Shown: positions 1 to 11,819 of the stretch, piece after piece
How the letters are laid out: every line of letters starts with the position of its first letter
Numbering within the stretch: position 1 is the first letter of the stretch
Assembly: GCF_001625215.2 (NCBI RefSeq)
Contig: NC_030385.2
Location: 489,135-553,134 of the forward strand
DNA length: 64,000 bases
From: Daucus carota subsp. sativus
Taxonomy: Eukaryota > Streptophyta > Magnoliopsida > Apiales > Apiaceae
Direction of reading: 5' to 3'
Program-made: the position numbers and the translations under genes
The notes under the pieces: model-generated
What the model saw: the letters and a program-made list of their open reading frames with translations, nothing else
The model's database searches: none
Told to the model about the DNA's origin: nothing

Positions 1-986
1 AATAAAAATTTACTATATAAACTTTTATATAGAAACGAAAACTTTTTTTAAAAAATTATGAAATTAAATTTAATATGTGCATTAAAATACGTGTCGGAAT
101 AATGCAAAAAAAAAATGAAGAAATGAGAGGAAAAAAATACTCCCTCAGGCTCTTAATACTTTCCTTTTCCTTTTAGCCCGTTTGCCAACACACATTTTTG
201 ATTGTTAATATCTTTAATTTCGTATTAGTATTAAATATAAAAATTTCATTGTATTAAAACACTCATAAATACCAATCCAACAAAATCACTCATGACTATA
301 TTTTATCTTATAAATTAGACGTAAATTAATAATTTATCTTATATTATATATGAACAGTCCCGATATATCAAACAAGATAATTTAGCAGTCAAGTATACGC
401 GTGAAATACTCCCTCCCTCCTCTTCCTCGGTTATACATAGAGTGATAGAGGAATGGACTTATGGACGTGACGCTTATAATTTTATACTCTCCCCGTTCGT
501 CTTAATTGTTTATACGGTAATTGTTTATACGGAAAGACGGGACTTTGACACGCGTTCTAATACTCTTATAAAATTTAGTTTAATATATTATTTTGAATTT
601 TTTCTTTTCTAAATAAAAATTTACTATATAAACTTTTATATAGAAACGAAAACTTTTTTTAAAAAATTATGAAATTAAATTTAATATGTGCATTAAAATA
701 CGTGTCGGAATAATGCAAAAAAAAAATGAAGAAATGAGAGGAAAAAAATACTCCCTCAGGCTCTTAATACTTTCCTTTTCCTTTTAGCCCGTTTGCCAAC
801 ACACATTTTTGATTGTTAATATCTTTAATTTCGTATTAGTATTAAATATAAAAATTTCATTGTATTAAAACACTCATAAATACCAATCCAACAAAATCAC
901 TCATGACTATATTTTATCTTATAAATTAGACGTAAATTAATAATTTATCTTATATTATATATGAACAGTCCCGATATATCAAACAG
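1..986. repeat. Long direct repeat (two copies of at least 375 bp)
   Basis: Bases 1-375 recur, essentially unchanged by eye, at 612-986. The offset is 611 bp and bases 376-611 lie between the copies. Since copy one starts at the window edge, the true repeat may reach further left. Both copies are AT-rich and noncoding. The right copy ends about 130 bp before the likely TATA box of the lipoxygenase gene, so this is duplicated upstream or promoter sequence. It may be a recent tandem duplication or an assembly duplication; the sequence cannot tell which. Confidence 0.9.
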
Positions 987-1116
987 GAAAAATAAATAGA
1001 AGGGAGTACTTTATAATTTATTTACAGGGGTCGTTGGATTATGTACAAAATTATGTACCCTAAGCATTTTCAATGATAAAAAGGCAGTTCTGACACGAAT
1101 CTGTATTAGTGATGAA

Positions 1117-1124
1117 TATAAATA
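1117..1124 (+). promoter_or_regulatory. Probable TATA box of the lipoxygenase gene
   Basis: TATAAATA lies 392 bp before the chosen ATG at 1509. If used, it implies a 5' leader of roughly 350 nt, which is long but acceptable for a plant gene. The leader contains pyrimidine-rich CT tracts around 1363-1375. Confidence 0.5.
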
Positions 1125-1508
1125 GTCAGCCAGTGTCTGTTTCTTCTTAGCTTCGTTTGTCTCAGTAGTCGATACTTTAAAGTTTAGTCGCAAGCAGCGA
1201 CCTTGACTCACCAAGCCTCATTCACAACTCAGCACTCACCCATACAATTTTCCCAAGCTTCCTTGGTCAATCCTGTTAGATCACATATACATACATCTAT
1301 ACGCAGGTATACACACCATGTTAATTATACCAACTAGCTCATACATAGTATAAATGTAATCATCTCTCTCTTTCACTAGAGCTAGCTAGCCCATTACTCC
1401 CACTAATCATCACATAATAAATCATTTTTCCCATTTTATTTATTCATGTTCTTGTCTTTTTTTACATAAACCTTAATTTACCACCACCTTGCTGTATTGT
1501 TTCCCAAA

Positions 1509-4500
1509 ATGGCCCTTGTAAGAGAATTCATGGGATCTTCATCTCATGTCCTAGACAGATCTTCCCCGTTCACTACCCCATCATCCAAGATTCTTGGTCT
1601 CAACAAGAATCTTCTTTTCTATCCAAGAACCAACAAAAGATTCTGTGTGAGCTGTCTGGAGAAAGGAGATTCCCAAATCAAGAAAAATGGGAGAACAAGT
1701 CCTATATCAGCTATCAGTGACAAGATGGGGAGAATTGTGCCTGAGAAGCCTGTCAAGTTTAAAGTCAGAGCTGTGGTGACGGTGAGGAACAAGAATAAAG
1801 AAGATTTCAGGGAGACCATCGTGAAGCAATTGGATGCTTTCTCTGAAAAGATCGGAAGAAATGTTGTTCTTGAGCTTATTAGCTCTGATACTGATCCAAG
1901 TAAGCTTACTTTTCTTTTTCATCTTGTTAATCATGCTTTTCCGTGTGAAGAAGAAAATATGATACAATCCTTGTAAGTTCATAATCTAAAATCTTAAGAT
2001 GTTAGAAAACTCGATAAATTAACATGATATCATAGCTCAGGTCGCAATTAGTATAGAGTTTGAGTTTTATTCTCATAAAATAGGATCTTTGACCCGAATA
2101 ATGGGAACCTAAAATTTCCTAATTTTGCTTATGGTTTTAGCCTTTAGGAGGCTAATTTTTACTACTTTTGGTATGTGCTTTTGCTAGTAATTAATTTATT
2201 GTAAAAAATAAAAAGTCGGTTAATTTTAAAGGTATTAATATATCCTTATATAGTTATATTGTATCATATTCAATAGACTGGCCATATGACTGGACTATTT
2301 GTTAATCATGTTTTTCCTGATTTTGCTTTTATCTCACTGTTTTAGGGACAACTTTATATAATTTTAGTGTGTGCTTTAGCCAGACTAATGTTCTTAATGT
2401 AAAGTAGACTAGGAAATTCTGTACATGATAATTTTTTTGTTACGTTAACTCAAGTATAAAGTTAGTCTGCGCGGGGAGCTTTAGCTAGTGTTATGTAGCA
2501 AGCTGAGGTACATGAATGCACATAACAAGACGTCGATTATATATTATGATAACAGTTGTTATTGAGAATTTTTAATTGAATTGGTTATAAAAACTTGAAT
2601 TGTTGAAGGAACTGGAACTCCGAAGAAAAGCAAGGAGGCTGTTCTACAGGATTGGTCAAAGAAATATAATGTGAAAGCCGAGAGGGTGAATTATACAGCT
2701 GAATTTATGGTGGACTCGAATTTTGGGAAGCCAGGGGCAATTTTGGTTACAAACAAACACCAAAAGGAATTTTTTATGGAAAGTATTGTTGTTGAAGGAT
2801 TCGCGTGTGGTCCGGTTCATTTCCCCTGTGATTCATGGGTTCAATCTAAGAAAGATCATCCTGGAAAAAGAGTATTCTTTTCTAACCAGGTACATCATTA
2901 TGTAACTGTTTGGTTCCATGCTACCCTTTTTGTTTTATAGATCTTGAAGACCTTTTCAAGACTAGACTGGAATATGTTAAATGTAGTATGGAATAGGGTT
3001 ATAATAATGAATTTCTTTAAAAAAGTATTTTATGCAGGGCTTTTCTTTTTGTACTAGTAATGCTAAATACAGAACTAGTTCGTCTTTACAAGAAGGGATA
3101 GTCGAAATGCATTTTTGCAATTATTTTCAACATTCTTCGGCTAATACATGCATTTGGCAGTGTTTCTGTTCATGTGTTAGAGCCATAAAGGCATCAATCA
3201 AGTTCTATATCTCTTAAGCTGCTATAATACAGCTGGGGCAGGAAACTATAGGGGTTCATTCTTAACACTATTGCAATTGTAGATATTCTTGTTGTCAATA
3301 TAATAAGTAGCATAATATTATTCCAGATGGTTATACTGCACGATTCATAAGCTCTGTCTACTAATATTTATTGTTTGTAATAGTTGACATACATCAAAAC
3401 TGCCTAACAAAACAATAATTCAGTGATAAATAGTCAGTCTCCCAAGACCAACACAACTAATGTATTTTTTTCCTTTTCATTGGATAGCCATATCTACCCA
3501 GCGAGACTCCAGAAGGCCTGAAAGCATTGAGAGAGAAGGAGCTAAGAGATTTGCAAGGCGACGGCAAAGGTGTGAGGAAGTTATCGGATCGCATATACGA
3601 TTATGATGTGTACAATGATTTGGGGAATCCTGACAGAGGTATTGAGTTTGTTAGGCCAACACTAGGAGGTAACAAACGTCCATTCCCTAGACGATGTCGC
3701 ACAGGACGTCTTCCAACTGATACAGGTAATCTATGCCTGCTTGTATATCACTATTTAATAACATAAATATGAATTGAGTAATTTTATGGACTCGTACTCT
3801 TGTCATAAAATCTCTTCATAAACATGTCATATTACATCGATAATGTGGTGGTAGCTTAGCGGACGCCCTCTTCTAATATCGAAATTTATATGACACCCCT
3901 TGCTTCAGTTATGATTGACATAATTGTGTATAATGGCACTTTATTATAATTCTTGAGCTAATCTTTTAGTTCTACATGTATGCAAGAATATCTAGGTCTA
4001 TTCACTGATCCGAAGACTATATCAGAGGCTTAATTGAGTTATTTTCTCTGCAGATATGCATGCAGAGAGTAGAGTGGAGAAGCCGTTGCCAATTTATGTA
4101 CCACGAGATGAACAATTTGAGGAGTCTAAGCAAAATACATTCTCAGCAAGTCGGCTTAAAGCTGTGCTTCATAATTTAGTGCCATCAATAATGGCTAGTA
4201 TCTCATCAAATAACCACAATTTTAAAGGTTTTGGACACATTGACAGCCTCTACAGTGAAGGTCTCCTCCTCAAGCTAGGACTGCAGGATGACCTCCTACA
4301 GAAGCTCCCGATGCCATATGTGGTCAGCAGGATCCAAGAATCAAGCCAGGGCAACCTCCTCAAATATGACACCCCCAAAATAATTTCCAGTGAGCATCTC
4401 TCAGTGTAGTTTTATTTATGCTACCATATATTCTTATTTAGTGATTTATTTCAAATTGACTAAGCAAATTACAAGCACACTCAGAACATCTGCTGTCAAT

Positions 4501-6702
4501 GTGTTTATATATGCCATGATGGAGTTACCTTAGAATTTTCCCTGACTTTATAAGAATCGGAAACAAATCATTTCACATGTGTGTCTGTGTGTGTTCTTGT
4601 AACCAGAAGTAAGACATATTTTGTACATGCAGAGGACAAGTTTGCCTGGCTGAGAGATGATGAATTTGCTCGACAAGCTCTAGCAGGAATCAACCCAGTG
4701 AGCATTGAAAGGCTTAAGGTTTTCCCACCAGTGGGCAACCTTGATCCTGAAATTTATGGTCCACAAAAGTCGGCCCTTAAAGAAGAACATATTGCTGGCA
4801 ATCTTAATGGCATGACTGTGCAACAGGTATAATGACTAAAGATCATTTCTTTCTTTATTATTTATGATACATATAAACAAAATCATGCAGAAGAATATTA
4901 GTTCTATAGTTTACATTTGATCTTTCGAACATCATGCAGAAGAATTTAAGTTCTATAATCTACATTTGATCTTTTGAGCTAATTACGATTATGCTAAAGA
5001 ATCCAACCTGCAATAGTCTGAATTTTAACTAGATCTTGATATTTCCACACAGGCTTTGGAAAACAATAAACTCTTTATCATAGACTACCATGACATCTAC
5101 CTGCCATTCCTTGACCGGATTAACGGCCTTGATGGCCGTAAAGCATATGCGACACGCACCATATTTTTCTTGACTTCAGTAGGCACTCTTAAGCCCATAG
5201 CCATTGAGCTCAACCTCCCTTCGAATGGACCTGATTCGCAATCAAAGCGCGTGGTTACACCTCCAGTTGATGCCACTAGCAATTGGATGTGGCAGCTTGC
5301 AAAAGCCCATGTGTGCTCCAATGATGCTGGAGTTCATCAACTTGCCAACCACTGGTAAGCTATAAAATATGCAAACTTTATTATTTTGGTAGTGTTTTGC
5401 ATATGTAAAGTGTGTTGCTAAATCTTCTTTAATGTGAAGGTTGCGTACACATGCCTGCATGGAGCCCTTTATACTGTCTGCACATAGGCAATTGAGTGCA
5501 ATGCACCCCATATATAAGCTGTTAGAGCCACACATGAGATACACTCTTGTGATAAATGGTATAGCTCGCCAAACTTTGATTAGTGCTGATGGCGTTATTG
5601 AGTCTTGCTTCACTCCTGGCCGATACTGCATGGAGATCAGCGCCTCGGCCTATAAGAGCTGGCGGTTTGATCTAGAGGGTCTTCCATCTGACCTCATACG
5701 AAGGTAACTCCTGCACACAACTGGATTATACTATCTTGCCTTCACTATTATAAAGAATGCTTCGGTGGCTTCCAGATAGAAACTTGCACACATGTCAAAT
5801 GGTCAATTAGACACTAGACAAAATTCACTCATCAACTATCCAATGATCAAAAGTTTATACACATTATTGTCATTTGTTAAAGTTAATAGCTTAATCAGCA
5901 ACAAAAGGAAAAAATTAGTAGCTTATTGAAATTCCTTGATTGTAGGGGAATGGCAGTACCAGACCCGACCAAACCACATGGTTTAAGACTTCTCATTGAG
6001 GACTACCCATATGCTGCTGACGGGCTTCTAATTTGGGATGCCATTGAGAACTGGGTACGTACATACGTAGAACGTTACTACACAGAATCAAGCATAATCT
6101 GCAATGACAGGGAGCTCCAGGCCTGGTACGCTGAATCCATAAATGTCGGTCACGCTGATTTGCGCCATGAAAGCTGGTGGCCCAAATTATCCACCCCTGA
6201 AGACCTCACTTCTATCCTTACCACCCTCGTCTGGCTTGCATCTGCTCAGCATGCTGCATTGAACTTTGGTCAGTACCCTTATGGCGGTTATGTCCCTAAC
6301 CGCCCACCTCTCATGAGGCGTCTGATTCCGGATGAAAGAGACCCTGAATACGTCAACTTCCTTGCTGATCCCCAGAAATATTTCTTTTCATCAATATCAA
6401 GCCTGTTACAATCAACCAAGTACATGGCTGTTGTTGATATGCTGTCAACTCACTCAGCAGACGAAGAGTACATTGGGGAAAGAAGTCAGCCCTCCACTTG
6501 GTCCGGGGACGCAGAAATGGTTCATGCATTTTATCGTTTCTCAGCAGAAATCGGACGAATCGAGAAAGAAATTGAACGAAGAAATAGCAATCCAGAGTTG
6601 AGGAACAGATGTGGTGCTGGTGTATTACCATACGAGCTTCTTGCACCAAGTTCCGAGCCAGGGGTGACATGCAGAGGTGTCCCCAATAGTGTATCCATAT
6701 AA
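1509..6702 (+). CDS. LOX6: Plastid 13-lipoxygenase, LOX6-like, complete (8 exons)
   Basis: It should dioxygenate linolenic or linoleic acid at C-13 in plastids, the first step toward jasmonates and other oxylipins. Exons are 1509-1899, 2609-2889, 3488-3725, 4054-4389, 4633-4826, 5053-5354, 5440-5703 and 5946-6702. All junctions are GT-AG and phases agree, giving 920 residues, normal for type-2 LOX. The N-terminus is Ser-rich like a transit peptide, followed by a PLAT/C2-like domain and the catalytic domain. Expected iron ligands are present: His580 and His585 (motif [12 protein letters not shown]), His771 and Asn775 (QHAALNFGQ), and the C-terminal Ile920 (GVPNSVSI). Ala623 occupies the Coffa site associated with S-stereochemistry. 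The protein agrees throughout with Arabidopsis LOX6 as I recall it. ATG 1509 is the first in frame. No lesion is visible. Confidence 0.95.
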
Positions 6703-7202
6703 AATGTGACCATTTCTATTAGAACTCTCCTCTAAACTGTAATGTAAATAACTAAACATAAGCGACTTGAATATATAATGTACAATGTATTTAGGCTGTC
6801 TCATCCAAGTGAGTGTTCAGCTATATATGAAACTCATTATACATAGCAAGGTAGTTCCTTTACAAGTGTGAGTTTGTATGAAATAGGATACTAAACTTCT
6901 ATAAAATACAATTCTATTATTAAAAAAAAGAGTTTTAATATAATATATTAAACTATTTATAAGAATTTTAAAATACAAGTTGAATTCTATATTTTATAAG
7001 AGTCTTACATGTCTCAAACAGTGATATGAAATTAAGATAAATCCACTGGGCTTTAACCACGCAATCGCACAAGCTATAAAAATTTAAAAAAAAATACTCA
7101 TGTTAAACTTCCAGAAACATAAGCCAGGTAATCAGTTATCCCATATTACTCCATGTTACCAAGCGGTTTTGTTTTGACAACAAAGTATTAAATTAAATCT
7201 AA

Positions 7203-7586
7203 GGGGCCGTTTGGCTTAACTTAAAAGAAGTTACTTATTGCTTTTAAGTGATTTCTTGATTAAAAGTGATAAGTAATTTTGTACTTATAAGCTGTTTAAG
7301 TGTTTGGATAAATTCATTAAAATTCACGACTTATTAGATATAAAAATTGCTAAAATAATAATAAAATATTATAAACTATCTTTTAGAATGATCATACACA
7401 TCGTTGTGAAGTTAAATTTCGAAAAAAAAAAATAAGTCAAGAAAAAAACTAGCATTTCTAACTTCCAAAACTCCAGCTTATAAGTCGCCAGAAGTGCTTA
7501 TAATTTCTTTACCCAAACACTACGAAATAAGTAGAAGTTGACTTATAAGTTAGAAGCTGGGCTTAAAAGCCCAGCCAAACACCCCC
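7203..7586. mobile_element. MITE with 14-bp inverted ends, PIF/Harbinger (Tourist) type
   Basis: The left end reads GGGGCCGTTTGGCT and the right end, reverse-complemented, GGGGGTGTTTGGCT. The 384-bp element is flanked by TAA at 7200-7202 and 7587-7589, which fits the 3-bp TWA target duplication of PIF/Harbinger elements. There is no coding capacity. The interior repeats a CTTATAAGT-like motif, and a related shorter element sits at 55979-56226. A hAT-type assignment is the main alternative because similar ends occur there. Confidence 0.75.
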
Positions 7587-9252
7587 TAATACTGTAGGAT
7601 CAAATTTCTGGGGAAACTAGCACAATATTTAACCGGTTGTGAGACGAGGACCAGTGCTGGTTTGTTATTATTTGCGTTCATACGCGTGTTCAAGAGAAGA
7701 CCTGCAAAAGAATACTCCTAGTAAACGGATTGACTAGCTTAGCTAAAGGCTTGGAGCTGCACTTGACTCGCTTTACCGTAACAACCTTTGTTACCGTCGT
7801 TCGGAAAATTCAAATTCGATTCCACTCGATGATAATAACAAGTATTTTGGTTAATCGGAAATGCTTGAATCAAGAATGTATTAAAAAATTAGATTAGTAT
7901 ACAGATCATATTATAAAAAACTCACATTACATGTTGTAATAATATATTCCTGTTGAAATCTCATAATTCGTATTTTCTCAATACCACTCATTTCCAAATG
8001 TTTTTCCACAGTTCATTAGGCATTTTAATACTTTTATAAATTTTAATTTTAAGAAGTTATAAATATCAAATTTCCATAAAAAAGGGTTTTTAAGAGTATT
8101 TAAAAGTAAATGTGTGTCGCATCTTCTTGTTCTGATATCCGATCAGCTCCAAAGTTGGAGGCAGCGGTCACGTCAAGGGCGTGCATGATTTGTTTCCGTG
8201 CTTATGAAATATACCTTCAGTTATAAAATAATAAATAATAACATGCTGGATTGCTGGTGTTGCAGCCACGGGGCAAGGTTCTCACTTGGAAAACATGTAT
8301 AATACCAAATAATTAACTCTAGAAGATTTATTAGGAGCAAGTACTCACCGTCCCTAATCTAAATCCGTCATTGTTTCAAACTCACGACACCTCAACTCGA
8401 TTCCTAATTCCGACTTTTCCCTACAATCAAACGGTCCTTAAGGTGCGAGAAACCGGGGCATCTCAAACTCTTCCTCGTTTAAAATCGTACGTATCAAATA
8501 CCGTTAAATTTAGAAATGAGAAAGCGAGTTGATCTGTCGTGGGCTGCTGCCGGTGACAATGATCAATCCAATCATAAAGCAAGTCTTACCAACCCAAAAC
8601 TTGTCTAGTGAAATAATTTGAAAGACTTGATAAAGCAGGTCATGGTCAAAACTCTAAAGCCATCCACCACCACTTACTTGATTGGAAATTACCACCAAAT
8701 TAAGATTAGCCCCCGTTTATTTCTGCTCTTTTTAGCTCTTTGATTAGTTAGTTAAGTGTAAACCTCCACCAAAGCATGCCCGACAGAACTTGCAATTATT
8801 AATCAGTTAATCTAGCTTTAGACTTTTTAAAAAACAAGAATTTACTTGTATAATTTCCACGCAATGTCCACCCAATTCTATTTCAACCGAAGCAACTTAA
8901 ATTAAATTTCTCGGAATTTCTCCTATCAACTTTTATTTACTTGGTGCTGTCTTCTAAAAATACCGGATTAATTTTAAAATTTTTTAAACCAACCTACCGA
9001 TTACATTCCGTTTTAACTAAAAATATCTAATTTACCCAGTTTTCTCGATAAAATCCCTATAAATCCTGAATCGACTGATTAGTTTCTTTTCCTCACATCA
9101 ACAACCATGCTCAACTGGTATTTATAAATCTATTACTGTTTGTATTTACTGTATTTGAGTATTTAATTAAAATTATTAACTTTTAGCATTGAACAAAATA
9201 ATAAGTAGTCGAAATTCAAATTATATAAAAAAAAATATTGAAAACCAACTAC

Positions 9253-9487
9253 TACCTCCATCCCAAATTACATGTCCCTGTTGATTTTGGGCACGTAACT
9301 TTAGGTGCATTGACCGTCTACTTCCGAAATTTATTTTTTTATTTTTTTTTTATAAATGAAAATTTCATATTTTAATTTTTATTTGCAAAAATAAAATTTT
9401 AAAAATAAGTCACGTATCTATGCGGTCAATGAACCTTAAATTATGTGCCCAAAATCAACGAGGTCATCTAATTTGGGATGGAAGGAG
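9253..9487. mobile_element. Stowaway-like MITE (Tc1/mariner)
   Basis: The ends are CTACCTCCATCCC and GGGATGGAAGGAG, a variant of the Stowaway end CTCCCTCCGTCCC, with TA on both sides (9251-9252 and 9488-9489). The 235-bp element has long imperfect inverted repeats around an AT-rich centre and no coding sequence. It lies about 330 bp upstream of the first P450 ATG. Confidence 0.85.
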
Positions 9488-9728
9488 TATAATAAATAAA
9501 TTAAGTGTCTACCAGAGAGAAATCTCTCGGAAAATTGGCCACGAGGGAAAGACCAAAGAAAATTCATGCTAATGTGTTGAAAATATAATAATGGGCAACA
9601 ACGTGGAATGTACCTGGTAAATGTGGTAGTGGACTTTTACTAGTGAAAAAGCGATAAATAAATCGAAAAAGCTATTCAAATTTAATTTTAACAATAACAA
9701 TAATAAACAATAAATCGATCACGACACC

Positions 9729-9736
9729 TATAAATA
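9729..9736 (+). promoter_or_regulatory. Probable TATA box of the first CYP92-type gene
   Basis: TATAAATA lies 86 bp before the ATG at 9815, the usual spacing for a plant gene with a short leader. Confidence 0.65.
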
Positions 9737-9814
9737 CCCCTGCCACTCGCTCCCAATATGATCACCACACTTACAGATTCCACTACACAACACAAAATTT
9801 AAAGGATTCGATCA

Positions 9815-11819
9815 ATGGAAGCTTCAGCTTGGGTTACATACGCAGCCACTTGGCTTTCCATTCTCGCATTCTTTCTTCTCGCCAAATATCTCCGCAGCAA
9901 GAGCACCCGCAAAATACTTAACCCCGCACCAGGGCCTAAACCCTGGCCGGTTATCGGGAATCTGAACCTCATCGGGGAACTTCCCCACCGTTCCATCCAC
10001 GACTTGTCTCAAAAATACGGTCCCATCATGCAACTTCAATTCGGTTCGTTCCCCGCGGTGGTGGCCTCGTCGTCCGAGATGGCGAAAATCTTCCTCAAGA
10101 CCATGGACGTCAAATTCGTCGGACGTCCTAAAACAGCCGCGGGAAAATACACAACTTATAATTACTCTGACATTACCTGGTCACCTTACGGTTCGTACTG
10201 GCGCCAAGCGAGAAAAATGTGCCTGATGGAATTATTCAGCGCGAAGCGGCTCGAGTCGTATGAGTACATTCGGGTGGAAGAAATGAAGGCCATGATCAAT
10301 AATATCTACAATTTGTCTGGAGAAGGTTTGGCTCTCAAAGACTATCTTTCGACCGTGAGTTTGAATGTGATCAGCCGAATGGTGGTGGGGAAGAGGTATA
10401 TCGACGAGACGGAGAATGCGGTGGTGAAGCCAGAGGAGTTCAAGAAGATGCTGGATGAGTTGTTTTTGCTTAATGGAGTGTTTAATATCGGGGATTCGAT
10501 TCCTTGGCTTGATTTCTTGGACTTGCAAGGCTATGTGAAGAGAATGAAGAGAGTGAGCAAGAAGTTTGATAAGTACTTGGAGCATGTGATTGATGAGCAT
10601 TATGAGAGGAGAAAGAATGATGAGAATTATGTTGCGAAAGACATGGTGGATGTGTTGCTTCAGATTGCTGATGATCCCACTCTTGAGGTTAAGCTTGAGA
10701 GGCATGGTGTCAAGGCTTTTACTCAGGTACTCATCTAATATTACTACACTTAATTGAATTTGTCAAACTTGCGTCTAGGAACATGTATTCTCTTTCTAAT
10801 TTTGGATTGCTGATAACATGATTTGAGGTCTCATTCCAAATTCTCAGTTTTATATTAGTATTTGAAAATCTAACTTTTTTAGTGTATTCAAACATGTTAT
10901 TTGATCAAATTCAGGATTTCAAATAAAATTCAAGTTTCATAAATTTATTTGAACTAGCGATATATTTCTCACGCAATTAGTATATCTTTATCACTACACA
11001 AAATTAGTAATTATTGTATGATTGAAATGAGGGGCAAACAGTATCGCATGTCATGATCCATGGGGTAGCTAGTGAATTATTGAAGGAAACAACATCATCA
11101 AATTAACATGGCACAAGCCAACTAGCTTATAGTGTCGTGATATCTTAAAGTATTGTACTGATCTTTCGTTTGTTCGATAATTCTGTTAGGACCTACTTGC
11201 TGGTGGAACCGAGAGTTCGGCAGTGACAGTCGAATGGGCCATTTCGCAACTTTTGAAAAAGCCTGAAATATTCGACAAGGCGACCGAAGAGCTAGATCGC
11301 GTCATCGGAAAAAACAGATGGGTAGACGAAAAGGACGTCCCGAATCTCCCCTACATTCAAGCCATCGTCAAAGAAACAATGAGACTGCACCCTGTCGCGC
11401 CAATGCTCGTTCCTCGTGAATCTCTAGAAGACTGCAAAGTAAACGGATACGACATCGCGAAAGGAACCAGGATTTTAGTGAGCGTATGGACAATCGGACG
11501 CGATCCAACATTGTGGGAAATGCCAGATGAATTTGTGCCCGAGAGGTTTATCGGAAAGGATATCGATGTTAAAGGACACGATTTTTCGCTGCTTCCGTAT
11601 GGTTCGGGGAGAAGAATGTGCCCGGGGTATGCTCTGGGACAGAAAGTAATTGAATCGAGTTTGGCCAATCTGTTGCATGGATTCAAGTGGAAATTGCCGG
11701 GAAAAATGACAGTTGAGGATTTGAACATGGAAGAAATTTTCGGGCTTTCGACTCCGAAGAAAATCCCGCTTGTCACGGTCGCTGAGCCTCGTCTAGCAAA
11801 AGAGCTCTACTCTCTTTAG
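9815..11819 (+). CDS. Cytochrome P450, CYP92-type, copy 1, complete
   Basis: This is a heme monooxygenase of the plant CYP71 clan, anchored in the ER by an N-terminal helix (about residues 8-24). Two exons, 9815-10726 and 11190-11819, with GT-AG ends and phase 0, give 513 residues, a normal length. Visible marks are the proline hinge APGPKPWPVIGN, the I-helix AGGTES at the start of exon 2, the K-helix KETMRLHP, PERF, and the heme loop [12 protein letters not shown] with Cys448 as the iron ligand. The loop has Tyr where most P450s, including its two neighbours, have Phe. Best family match from memory is CYP92, which includes homoterpene synthases and flavonoid 3'-hydroxylase-like enzymes. The substrate cannot be read from sequence. 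It is clearly more diverged from the other two complete copies than they are from each other. Confidence 0.93.

Larger units (their letters stand above)
6703..9728. other. Spacer between LOX and the first P450
   Basis: This 3 kb is AT-rich with no convincing reading frame on either strand. It holds a Tourist-like MITE (7203-7586) and a Stowaway-like MITE (9253-9487), listed separately. The last few hundred bases should contain the promoter of the P450 gene that starts at 9815. Confidence 0.7.

Noticed and set aside
406-440. Stowaway-like end (ACTCCCTCCCTCC) near 406
   Set aside because: No matching right end or TA duplication was found, and the stretch is simple pyrimidine-rich sequence.
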